Source: Thermothielavioides terrestris NRRL 8126
Taxonomy: Eukaryota; Ascomycota; Sordariomycetes; Sordariales; Chaetomiaceae
Assembly: GCF_000226115.1 (NCBI RefSeq)
Contig: NC_016458.1
Coordinates: 3,444,001 to 3,508,000, forward strand
Reading direction: 5' to 3'
DNA length: 64,000 nt
Both the position numbers and the translations under genes were made by a program. Of this stretch, positions 12,778-22,711 are shown one piece after another (position 1 is the first letter of the stretch; each line of letters opens with the position of its first letter). The notes beneath the pieces are model-generated. The model was not told where the DNA came from and did not search any database. It saw nothing but the letters and a program-made list of their open reading frames with translations.

Positions 12778-14658
12778 ATGTCAACCACCAGTCCGCTTAC
12801 ACAAGCCGTCGATGGTGTGCAGGAACCTCCAAGGTTCTTGATTATCGGCGCCGGTTCGAGGGGCCAAACTTATGCCCGTTGTGTAAGATCGTCAACCAAC
12901 GGCGTGGTCGCGGCCATTGCGGAACCAGATGACTACAAGAGGAACCGCTTTGGCGAGACCATGATATGGGGCTCTCAAGCGCCTCCGCCAGAGGGGGCTG
13001 CCTTCCGCGACTGGCGTGAATTTGTCGCATACGAAGCACGCCGCCGGGCTCGTGCCGAAGCCGGCGAGAAGGACGTTCCCCCTGGCGTCGACGCTGTCTT
13101 CGTTTGCGTGCTGGATGAGATGCATCGCGAAGTGGTTGTCGCGCTCGCCAGGCTGGGAGGGCTTCACATCATGTGCGAGAAGCCGCTGGCGACCACTCTC
13201 CAAGACTGCATCGAGATGTACAGGGCTCTGCAATCCAATACGGTTGCCGGGGGCCAACAAGCCGTGTTCTCTATAGGGCACGTTCTGCGCTACAGTCCGC
13301 ACAACATGCTGCTTCGCAAGCTGGTCCTCCACGACCGTGTCATTGGGGACATCCAATCGGTTGTGCACACAGAGCCGGTGGGGTGGTGGCACTTCGCCCA
13401 CAGCTACGTCCGCGGGAACTGGTAGGTCCGCTCCAGACTCCTCGCTCCGGCCCCCTTCCTTCTTCTTGCTGGCGGGCGGTGCGCCCAGCGGCTTCGCTCC
13501 CAGCGGCCTCACTCCCTGCCCCTTCCCCTACACGGTGCTATCCGAGTGGACAAGAGGAGCGACTGACCACGGCGGCCCAGGCGCCGGGAGCGCACTTCGG
13601 CTCCGAGCCTACTCACCAAGAGTTGCCACGACATCGACATGCTGCTGTGGTTGCTGTGCTCGCCGCCGGATCCCTCGGCCCGGGACAGCCTTCCGCCCCA
13701 CCAGCCGGCCGCGATCGCAAGCACCGGTTCGCTGCAGTACTTCAAGCGGAGCCGCAAACCGGCGGAAGCTGGCGCCGCCACTAACTGCTTGTCGTGCGGC
13801 GCCGAACCTCGATGCAAATACTCGGCAAAGCGAATCTATGTCGGGAAAGACCTGGTAGGCGTCGAGTCGGGCAACAGGGGGTGGCCTGTGAGCATTGTGC
13901 TCCCGGATATCGAGTCCTACGGAAGCCAGTCTGAAGCACGCGAGGCTATGCTCGCCGAGCTGGCCAGGGACTACGACGCCGACACGCCGGACGCGGAAGT
14001 GGCGAGCCGGAACTGGTTCGGCAGGTGCGTCTTCGAGAGCGACAACGATGTCTGTGACGAACAGGTAGTCACCATCAGCTGGGACGACGATCCGCTGCCG
14101 GTAAAGGGGGGAAGCAGCGGGCGCAATGCTAAGACAGCCGTCTTCCACATGGTTGCCCAGACGAAAAGAATCTGCGAGCGGTATACGCACCTGTACGGAG
14201 AGCACGGCGAGATCTTTGCCGATTCAACCACCATCACTATCGAGGACTTCCGCACTGGAAAGACAGCCGTCCATCGCCCCGAAATCGAGAGCCACGGCCA
14301 TGGTACGTTGGGTCCGAGAATTGCTTTTGTCTCCATCGATGCTCTCCCGGAAGCCAAAGTGGCTACCCACCCCTCCCCGATCCCAGGGAAGTGACTCTGT
14401 GGCTGACATTGATGATCAGGCGGAGGAGACATCGGCTTGACCCGCCAATTCGTTCTTGCCGTCGACAAGGTCAAGAACCACGGCTGGTCCACTGACAGAG
14501 CGCAGCGAGAACTCGTCGGCTGCACTCTGGAAGAGGCCATCCGTAGCCATGCGATGGTATTCTGCGCTGAAACCGCACGGCGGGAGAAGAAAGTGATCGA
14601 CTGGGCCGAGTGGTGGGCCAACGAAGTCCAGGCCAAGTTGACCCAGGGTGCGGCTTGA
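12778..14658 (+). CDS. Gfo/Idh/MocA-family NAD(P)-dependent oxidoreductase
   Basis: A 534-residue protein of the glucose-fructose oxidoreductase / inositol dehydrogenase / MocA superfamily. Exons 12778-13421, 13581-14302 and 14420-14658; introns begin GTAGGT and GTACGT, and the phases sum to whole codons. The N-terminal Rossmann fold shows FLIIGAGSRGQTYAR (residues about 24-38), then VDAVFVCVLDEMH and the family lysine in HIMCEKPLATTL (EKP motif). After the first intron the text reads SLLTKSCHDIDMLLWLL, the usual second-domain signature with a His-Asp pair. A long insertion follows, with a pair of Cys (CLSCGAEPRC) that might bind metal. The C-terminus is helical. The substrate cannot be read from sequence; fungal relatives are often annotated as StrI-like. 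The ATG at 12778 is preferred over the upstream in-frame GTG. Confidence 0.9.
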
Positions 14659-15562
14659 CTCCCCTTCATCTCCGCCAGTGGCTCAGGCTACGGGGCAGCA
14701 GCCGCGATGTAGACTTCGCATGTTTATTTGTCCTTATTTGTCCTCCAACGAAGTTACGGAGACACCTTCGGTTCGAGACGAGTATCAACGCAGCCTTGCA
14801 TCTTGTTCCGCTCCCCGACCCAGGGTCCTAGGACGTCGGATGCTCTGGGATGCTTTGGGGTGAAGGCCCTCCATGGTCCAGGAGGTGGAACATCAGGCAA
14901 TCAAAGACTGATCCCTGTTCCTGAGTAGGTAGGTAGAGGTACACTATCTCCGACCATATATGTGCTGGGATGAGAGTCCCAAGGACGCCAGCGGGTGGTC
15001 GCATGGCTCACCTCCTTGACCGCTTTTGGCAGAGGAGCTCTGAAGCCCGGCTGGAGGTGGATGGGGTGCACGGGGATTCCTTATTGTCAGGGCTCTCCAA
15101 TGATGGTTTGAATCAGATGTCTCTCCTCAAAAATGTGTTGACGGTCTGAGAGTGGGCACCCCAGACCAGGTCCCTTCTGCAACCCCACCCCAGACCAACC
15201 AAACCTGGAAGTTACCCCCTGTCTAATGATTCGCAGAGGACGGAGGACTCCGCAGTTACGGATATGGCGACGGAGGACACCTCCCTCCCCTCCCCGCTCC
15301 GTGTCACGCCCCACCTTGCCGGAACGAGGCAATCTTCTTTCTACACTGGTGTAGTGTACACTAAGGTACACTAGCCAACATTGACCCTGACATCCGGGCG
15401 AAATCCTGCTCTTCTCCAGACTCACACACTCGGGCTTCGCAACTTTCCCTCGTTTACAGAGGTATCTTTCGGCAGGCCCCAAACTTGTGCAACCGCCACG
15501 ACTTGTTGAAAGACGGCCGGCCCACTTGTGCTAGTCAATTCGCCAAACCGCCTTTTCCCAGC
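14659..15562. other. intergenic, no supported gene
   Basis: Some 900 bp between two plus-strand genes. Contains a near-palindrome CTACACTGGTGTAG at about 15,342 followed by two copies of GTACACTA, which could be protein-binding sites for the downstream promoter, but nothing identifies them. No supported coding sequence. Confidence 0.5.
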
Positions 15563-17024
15563 ATGGAGTCGTCAACACCCACTCACCAAGCCAGCAGCAG
15601 CGTAGCAGCGAGTTGGGGAGCCTTCCTGAAGGTATGCGATTCTACGATTTTCCTCGCGTGGGGATGGCACTGGCCGTTGGTTCCAACGCCGGACCGCATC
15701 CCGGCCTGTCGAGGCCCTTATTTATATGCTGACCGTCACTCCCAACTCCAGTCGATCGCATCCTTCAACGGGGACCTTTCCAGCCTCACTGCGCCGCCGT
15801 TCATCCTCTCTTCCACCAGCCTGACCGAGTTTAGCTCCTACTGGTGCGAGCATCCTTCCATCTTCGCCGCTCCTGCGAAGGAGCCCGACGCTGCCAAGAG
15901 AGCGCTCCTCGTGCTGAAGTGGTTCTTAACCACCCTGAAGCAGCAGTATGCCAGTCGAAGCGAGCAATACGGCAATGAAAAGAAGCCGCTCAATCCCTTT
16001 TTGGGCGAACTGTTCCTGGGAAAGTGGGAAGACGATGCTGGAACCACCGAGCTGATCAGTGAGCAGGTCAGGTAGGTGTGCACCTCGAGATAGCGGTTCA
16101 CCCGCGCGCACTTGCAGGCGGCTCTGCTGACCCGTTCCCCCCTCATGTTGCGACAGCCATCATCCGCCAGCAACAGCGTACAACATAACCAACGTCCGGA
16201 GCGGGGTTCGACTAGAGGGCTACAATGCTCAGAAGGCGTCGTTTTCCAAGACAATCAACATCAAGCAGATAGGGCATGCGGTACTTACTGTTCCTGTGCC
16301 TTCCCTGGACAATCCCGACACCTTCTTGATTACCCTACCGTCTCTCCACATCGAGGGTCTCATTTTCGGGTCCCCCTTCATCGAATTGGAAGGCAGTTCG
16401 TACATCACCTCGTCGGCCGGCTTCACCGCCAAGATCGACTACAGCGGCAAGGGTTGGCTGTCTGGCAAGAAGAACTCGTTCACTGCGACTCTATACCCCA
16501 CCGGGAAGGAGAAGGACGTACTATTCAACGTCTCGGGTCAGTGGACCAAGTCTTTCGAGATCCACTCCGGTCCTGCGAAGTCCAACAGCAAAGATAACCT
16601 CGTGGAAACCTGGGACCCGTCTGACAACCCCCCGAGTCCACTCATTGTTGTCCCCCTGGAGAAGCAGCACCCTCTCGAGTCCAGGCGGGCCTGGGCAAAG
16701 GTTGCCGCCGCAATCTCCAAGGGCGATCTTGACACAGTTAGTCAAGAGAAAGGGAAGATAGAGAATGCCCAGCGCGAAATGCGCGCAAGGGAGAAGGCCG
16801 AGGGACGCACTTGGCAGCGCCGCTACTTCACCGCTCGAAGCGACAATCCCGACCCAATCCTGAGGAGCCTGGGGCCAGTTGTAGGCCTGCCCGCAAACGG
16901 TGATGCCGACAAGACAGGCGGTCTCTGGCGATTTGACTCCGCAAAGGCCATGGAAGCATGCAATCAGCCTCCACTGAGTGAGGCCGAGTCTGCACAGCTG
17001 GCAAAGGAGTTGCTGGGACAATGA
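15563..17024 (+). CDS. oxysterol-binding protein (Kes1/Osh4-like)
   Basis: A 418-residue lipid-transfer protein of the OSBP/ORP family, expected to exchange sterol and phosphatidylinositol-4-phosphate between membranes. Exons 15563-15631, 15752-16071 and 16157-17024. The protein begins with a short Ser/Thr-rich lead, then the lid-like [38 protein letters not shown], and the family fingerprint [12 protein letters not shown], which is created by splicing of intron 2 (its Ser codon is split). Further ORD landmarks are [32 protein letters not shown] and a C-terminal [12 protein letters not shown]. There is no PH, ankyrin or START domain upstream, and the size fits the short Osh4/Kes1 class. The gene converges on the ubiquitin hydrolase gene with 558 bp between the two stops; that interval holds no other supported gene. 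Confidence 0.95.
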
Positions 17025-17582
17025 TGTGTCCCTTGGCACGGGCAAGCGGGTAATCCGCTGCTTGTTGTAGACGATGCCGAGGGTCCTGGTGCGAGTTGTC
17101 ACTTGGCTGGCCGGTCACCGTGCTACTGTCCCTTAGACTAATCTCCCTTAGCCGCTTAGTTGAGCATGCCATCACCTGCGAGAGGCATACCTATATTTTG
17201 GTGCCTCCCTTTTTGGAGGTTGCGAAAAACAGTTGCCTCCTCGGCCGGGAAGCCTGTCGTGTCCGCCGTCATCGTCAGGGTATTTCAGATCATGCTAGGG
17301 GCGCGTCGTGGGTTTCGGGACATCCCGGCTATGACATCCTTTCCGGTGTTTTGGTCAATGACGGACTGTGGGAAGCAGCGCCCTCAGGTCACCGCGTTTC
17401 TGATAGCTACGGCAGGTCACCACTACTCGGGCGAGCGCACGCCATTGCAAGGCGCGAATAGACAATTGTTGCCCTGTTTCGTCGACTATGTATGTCTAGA
17501 GGGGTTTGTATTTGTACACCACCGAGCTCTTTGCACAACCATTCCAAGCGGGCCCTCGTCTACTCGCATGACTGGCTATCTA

Positions 17583-19541
17583 TCACGGCATTCGCGGCCG
17601 TTCCAGCTCATAAAACAACAAATACACTTCCCGCTGCATTCCCAGCACTTCACGAGTGCTCGCTTCCTTGACCTTATCGTCGCTGATCCGCCACCAACGG
17701 GCTTGCTGCTTCGGCTGCTTGCGCTTTGCAGCCACCTCAAGCCGCGCGGTGGCTGGCATGGGCTCGGCTGCTTCAACGAGCGAGGGCGAGTACGCAGTCT
17801 CGACGGAGCTCGAATGCGGGGATACCTCGGTCGACCCCCGAGTGACCGTACCGGTGGGCTGAGTGCGAGTCCCAGCAGCTGGTGTGGGACACCTTGAGTC
17901 TGCTGAGTGCTCCCCGTGGGCCGAACCGGCGGGTGGTGAGTCTGGGGCGCTTCTCGCAGGAGTTGATGCCAGACAAGGGGAAGGACCGGTCTGGATGGCC
18001 TCGATATCGCGGCTTGGAGGGTCTTGTACGAGAGCTTGGGCTGCAGCTTCTGCAGTAGCCCCGCGAGGGCCCGGGGCGGGACTGGCCGTTCTGCTGTACA
18101 CCCCGGAGACCTGGAATGTGCTTGGGTTGGAGAAAGGCGGGTACACGGTCTGACGCCGGAAGGATTCGTAGTGCCCACTATGGTGGCTTCCCTTGTGTGT
18201 CACGAGGCCCAGCAGCTTGTACTTCCGCTGCTGGAGTAAGCCCCCGAGGCGCAATTCCTCTGGAAATGCCACCTTGGCCGAGTTCTTTTGCGACGAGCGG
18301 CCGACATCGAATATGGACCTGGACAGATGGATAGCCAGGATCCTGGGAAACTCGGTAATCCGAAAATGACGCGCTATTCGGCGCCGGGGCGCGTATCGCA
18401 GGTCGGGGAGCGTGACGCCCTCGGGGGGGTTCTCTGGATCCGTCTCAATGGCAGCCCGAAGGCTCTCCACGGCAGCGCGAGCTTTCCTCCTCACGGCTTC
18501 GGATGCTGACCGCTGCTCGTCGGACTCGAAGAGGGCCAGAGCATGCAAGAGGCGACACTTTTCACATTTGAAGTCGTCGATGTACTCTGTCTTGAACATG
18601 CCGTCGAAGCATGCGCCTAGGGTGGTCGCGGGGACTTGGGGCACATGGAGCGTCAAGGTGCAGAAGGTGGATGCCGTGGGTCGAGGGGTGAAGCCGCAAG
18701 TCAAGCACTCGATTTGTGACTCAACCCGGCCCTGCAGAGGGAACCCCTCCTCATCTTCCCCGCGTCGCTCCTTTTCAAAGCCCCTCACGTCTTCGACACT
18801 GCCGACAGCTCCCTCACGAGCCAGATCTGGTGCTACATGTTGGCTAGCCGCGATGGGCGAAGCTGAGCCCGTCGCACCGCCGTGGTTGCTCGTTCTCGAG
18901 GGCCAGCAGTCATCCACGGTCGCTGTGCGAGTGGCAAACAACCGGGCCCTGCGGCCCGCATGGTACTCGTCGCACAGCCTCTCCGCCACCACCTGGAGGA
19001 ACTCTTGGGCATCCTGCTGCTGCCGGCTGACCCGTTGCCTGAAAGCTTCTTCCAGCGTCCTGACGAACGGTGCCGCGGAAATGGTTTTTTTGTAGATAGG
19101 GCGCTCATTTAAAGCGTCCAGAATCTCCTTCAAGCCCTTGGTGACACTACCTCTTTGCAATCCCTCCAATTTCCAGGCTGGTATGTCTTTGCCGAACCGA
19201 ACCGGGGCCGCCTCGCCTTCCTCTCCCGCCAATGCCGCCGGTGGGACGAGTTGCGAGTATATCGATCCGTCGTCGAGAGAACGGCGATGTACCTCGCGTA
19301 TCAAATATAACCGAAGATCTCCAAGCCCGGCAAGAGCCTGGAGTACCGAGTTGATAAAGCAATCGTTTGCGGGGTTCTCGAGTCCCACGATGCCTTTCTT
19401 TCGGGTCGAGAATGCGCCACCGAGAGAGCTGGAAGTGTCGCTGTCGAGGAAGTATGTCGGACCGAAGACATAGATCAAAGTGATTGCCGCGAGAGAGGCA
19501 CCGGCGGCATATGTGACAACTTTGAGCGTCTTGTCTGGCAT
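17583..19541 (-). CDS. membrane-anchored ubiquitin-specific protease
   Basis: A 652-residue intronless USP-type deubiquitinase. An N-terminal hydrophobic segment (residues about 9-31) predicts a single membrane anchor, as in fungal Ubp16/Ubp1-like and animal USP30-like enzymes on mitochondria or ER. The Cys box GLENPANDCFINSVLQAL places catalytic Cys at residue 61 with the oxyanion Asn two residues before it. QQDAQEFLQ lies at 175-183. Two CxxC pairs (279/282 and 326/329) can form the USP zinc site. The His box HKGSHHSGHYES has His 457, and a WWRISDDKV block near residue 617 supplies the Asp. A low-complexity Pro/Ser/Thr-rich insertion (about 475-600) separates the His and Asp boxes. All catalytic residues are present. 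It is the last intact gene before the repeat block, whose edge lies about 540 bp upstream of its start codon. Confidence 0.93.
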   Translation of the reverse strand: MPDKTLKVVTYAAGASLAAITLIYVFGPTYFLDSDTSSSLGGAFSTRKKGIVGLENPANDCFINSVLQALAGLGDLRLYLIREVHRRSLDDGSIYSQLVPPAALAGEEGEAAPVRFGKDIPAWKLEGLQRGSVTKGLKEILDALNERPIYKKTISAAPFVRTLEEAFRQRVSRQQQDAQEFLQVVAERLCDEYHAGRRARLFATRTATVDDCWPSRTSNHGGATGSASPIAASQHVAPDLAREGAVGSVEDVRGFEKERRGEDEEGFPLQGRVESQIECLTCGFTPRPTASTFCTLTLHVPQVPATTLGACFDGMFKTEYIDDFKCEKCRLLHALALFESDEQRSASEAVRRKARAAVESLRAAIETDPENPPEGVTLPDLRYAPRRRIARHFRITEFPRILAIHLSRSIFDVGRSSQKNSAKVAFPEELRLGGLLQQRKYKLLGLVTHKGSHHSGHYESFRRQTVYPPFSNPSTFQVSGVYSRTASPAPGPRGATAEAAAQALVQDPPSRDIEAIQTGPSPCLASTPARSAPDSPPAGSAHGEHSADSRCPTPAAGTRTQPTGTVTRGSTEVSPHSSSVETAYSPSLVEAAEPMPATARLEVAAKRKQPKQQARWWRISDDKVKEASTREVLGMQREVYLLFYELERPRMP

Positions 19542-20080
19542 ACTCAGAGTGCGGCAGAAGCAGACACCTTCCGTGTTTACTTCGGGAACGCGGTTGGTTG
19601 CGAACGGTTGGGCTGCCAGTCGCGTCTTTCCTCGATGCAGCAGCTGCCAATCTTGAGGGCTAGATACGCAGCTACAGGAAGGATTGGTTGGTCAAGCGCA
19701 ATGTATGAGACACACAAACAGGTTTGGTGCCGGGTGAGTCGGAAATCTTGCCAGGGTACTAGCGTCGGCATCTCCGGAGGTCGCTCCCAAGAGAACCCGC
19801 TCACCGCCTTCAATGCCAAGACCACAACAACTGTAAGTTCCTGTAAGGTAATCCACCACTCCTAGATCCAATGGCCTCCTATGGCCAAACCAGTTTTCGC
19901 GGACCTTCTAAAGAACAGCCTATGATCGCCTTGCTTCGAGGGATGGCCGATCTTTAGAGTATCCAGGATATGTTCGTTACTGAAGTATTCGTTGCAGAGA
20001 ACTGGCAAAGAGGCAGTAGGGTTGAAGCAAGACGTAAGAGCTCTGTTGGCAAGGTCGTTCAAAGCTAGGAGTTTAACGCG
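19542..20080. other. transition zone between genes and repeat block
   Basis: Upstream of the USP gene base composition stays gene-like until about 20,080, then changes within some tens of bases to AT-rich repeat sequence. The first half must contain the USP promoter. The second half contains the possible gene remnant described separately. Confidence 0.6.
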
Positions 20081-20094
20081 AATAAGCTTCTCTA
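19862..20094 (-). pseudogene. possible truncated gene fragment at the repeat border
   Basis: On the minus strand an open frame runs from inside the AT-rich edge (about 20,094) to a stop at 19,862-19,864. Its composition is protein-like (for example LPVLCNEYFSNEHILDTLK, then GHPSKQGDHRLFFRR). It has no proper start: the 5' side runs straight into repeat sequence, as if the rest of a gene had been replaced or mutated. I do not recognise the family. It could equally be a chance frame. Confidence 0.3.
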
Positions 20095-20260
20095 TGTTTT
20101 AGTTATTAAGCTAAACAATTAGCAAAAAAAGTAATTGCTTAAGCCTTAAAAAAAATGTTTAAAGAAGATAAAAGAGGAAAAAAGAAAGATAAATAAGTGA
20201 GATTTAGATAATAATAATAAATCTAATATATCTGCTATAAATGCTTATAGAATATTTAAA

Positions 20261-20857
20261 GGCAGTGAGTGAGTTCTTTTAATAGCGACCTCTATATTAT
20301 GTAACATCGTTATCTGCAAGTATAGAGTACTATGTTAGGCGAGAGTAGGTCTAAATGTCTATAAAACACACCTAATTTAGCTATAGAAGCAATAGTAAGC
20401 TACTTAAACTACACTTTTACTTGTTATAGAATGCTCTAAAACGTAGTTAGCTATATATAGATAAGATAGTGCATATGCACTAGTCTAGATGTAGACTAGT
20501 ATAGGGTCGTAGGCTAGCGCGGATATTCTCTGCGCCCTACAGCTATCTCCCACTTCTCTTCCTTGCGCAACTACACAAGTCAATATTACACCGTAAAGTT
20601 GCATCACCACCGCACCTATGATACTACTAGCGTTAAAAGGAATAGACTAAAGTCTAAGCTAGGGTTTAAACTAAGATATATACTAGGTATACTATGCAAT
20701 ATTAGCAACTTACGCATTTTATTTAAGAGTTACTTTCTTAGCACTTTCTATAAGAAAATACTTGCATTGCAAAACTTAGAATAGCTCTAATACTTTTATT
20801 GCATCTTATATAATATTTTCTATAGAGGTCGCTACTAAAAGAACTAGTCTACCGCCT
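20261..20857. mobile_element. small terminal-inverted-repeat (MITE-like) element
   Basis: The ends are inverted copies of each other: 20,261-20,296 (GGCAGTGAGTGAGTTCTTTT then AATAGCGACCTCTATA) against the reverse complement of 20,821-20,857 (GGCGGTAGACTAGTTCTTTT then AGTAGCGACCTCTATA). Without the solo LTR inside it the element is only about 390 bp, with no coding capacity. The flanking sequence itself continues the palindrome (TTTAAAGG / CCTTTAA), so the exact ends and target duplication are not clear. The superfamily cannot be assigned. Confidence 0.6.
20422..20623 (+). repeat. solo LTR of Gypsy family A (202 bp)
   Basis: Aligns end to end with the 202-bp LTRs at 29,151 and 52,280. It starts TGTTATAGAATGC, ends CCTATGATA, and has exactly the same length. 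It is flanked by TTACT on the left and CTACT on the right, a 5-bp target duplication with one C/T difference as RIP would give. No internal retroelement sequence adjoins it, so it arose by LTR-LTR recombination. It lies inside the inverted-repeat element 20,261-20,857 and is therefore younger than that element. Confidence 0.85.
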
Positions 20858-20974
20858 TTAATTAAGCTAGCAGAATTATATAATATTATATTAATATATA
20901 GATATATTTATTTGTCTTTTTCTACTATCTTCTTTAATAAACTAGATTAGACCTCTTTAATAATAGTTTATTAA

Positions 20975-21493
20975 TAATAGGTCGTAAAGGCTCTTCGCAC
21001 TCAAACGCTGATTGCGAAGGAACCGTTGAGCTAAATTCGAATCTAACAACGTGAGCGTGCTTAGCACACTTAGTTACCCCTATCTACGATGTCGCAGAGG
21101 GGGCGTAGCAATCGCATAAGTAGCGGTAGTAGCTACGTTGGCAAGGTGGAAAACTCTATAGGCTATAACACCGCTACCAACGCATATAAGTATCTAGACT
21201 AACGCGACTATAGACTTAGGCTCTCTCCTATAGGAGCTATAAACAATTGGAATATATATAACAAAGGTGTAAGCAATAAGAAATCGAAGCTTTTCTAAGA
21301 ATTCTATACCTAAGTATTATAGCATATATATAAGCCGCTATTAAAAAGGAACTAGCATAGCTCTAAGATTAAAGAAGCACCTAGGTCCTAAGCTTATATC
21401 TATAACGTATAATATAATATATATAAGCTTAAAGCCTAGGAGCTATAGCTAAAAGGTAGGCAATTAGCTATTAAGTAGAAGGAGATTACTAAT
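20975..21493 (+). mobile_element. LINE 5' end with start of ORF1 (copy J)
   Basis: Shares its 5' leader (the GCGAAGGAACCGTTGAGCTA region) and the beginning of ORF1 with the copy at 54,024. ORF1 would start at the ATG at 21,089 (MSQRGRSNR) and continues in a Lys/Asn-rich frame broken by stops. At 21,494 the LINE is cut by the LTR of Gypsy-B2, with CTAAT immediately before the junction. The remainder of this LINE is not recognisable on the other side. Confidence 0.65.
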
Positions 21494-21674
21494 TAATATA
21501 AAGAAGTGCTATAGATATATAGAATAACAAAATATAGATTGATAATAATGGTAGATCGAAGATACTCGCGATAGTGCGCCTACCAAATACACAACTATAA
21601 GGCAGAACGCGCTATTATACACCGCTTACCTAATTAGGCCTAGCGTTGCGCAAGTCGCAACGCAAGGCGTAAAG

Positions 21675-22568
21675 TGTTAATATATAACAATATAAATAAC
21701 TAATACTAAGCATTCCCTATAATAAAGCTCTCTCTAAAGGTTCTATAACGTTATAACTACTATAGTACTATAACTTATACCTTGGCAGTTACTAACAGTT
21801 GGTAACAGCTATTAGCTTTCGATAACAACTGCCAACGGCTATTAACCTTGACGGTTGACAACGGCTGAGATGGAATCTAGATAAGTGGATCCAAGTCATT
21901 AGATCCGAGCTATCGGAACTGATACATCTAATCCAAACTGTCGGATCGGAGCCGTTCAGATCCGAGCATACGGATATTAAACGTTATACTTTGATAACTT
22001 AGCCAAATATAGCTAGTGCAGCTCCGTTAGAACGTTTAGTGCAGCTCTGATTAGTTCTATACGTTATACTTTGATAACCTAGCTAAATACAGCTAGTACA
22101 GCTCCGTTAGAACATTCTGATTAGCCGAACCTTGGCCAAATTAGCTAAGGTACGTACTATAGCTCTAGAACTATAAATACCGCAGTGCCTTCCGGTTCTA
22201 GAAGATAGAACCTTGAACTAAATAGATCCTTTTACGAGTTGAACTCACAGCCTCTACTTCTTTGATCTATTTTTACATATGCCGCAACCACCACCTACGC
22301 TACGCCATCTCTGTGACGAAGCACAATAGCACTAGGGTCCGAAGACCTTATATACTTGCGATTAGCCATCCTACTCCTAACCTTTTGAACTATCCTCTAA
22401 ACCCTCCTACCAAGCCATTTACCCTACACCTACAGGGCATCCTCCTAAACCTCCGAACCTTCCAATACCTCCTAATCGACCTACCCTGCACCTTCGGTAT
22501 ATACCTCCGAACCTACCCTCCTATACTAGCCCTCTCCTCTAGCACAATAACAATCTATCTCTCTAACA
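21675..22568 (+). repeat. Copia 5' LTR
   Basis: 894 bp, starts TGTTAATATATAAC, ends CTCTCTAACA. Contains a direct repeat of about 55 bp with an 80-bp period (from 21,983 and from 22,063, both starting GTTATACTTTGATAAC) that could be a promoter or enhancer duplication. The 3' third is C-rich and contains ACCTACCCTGCACC near 22,480. Confidence 0.92.
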
Positions 22569-22711
22569 GATTATAAGCCCAGAGCTATATCCGAGAATAA
22601 GGATTTCCTTTACTATAGGATCCTATCTCCTTTAGTTTTTCCTAGGAAATTCTATTGGAAACAATAACCTCCTTCGGTCTTTCCTTTAACTAGGAGATTC
22701 CGAATAAGGCA

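Noticed and set aside
18412..19095. 227-codon plus-strand frame inside the USP gene
   Set aside because: Antisense shadow of a USP coding region with all catalytic boxes in place.
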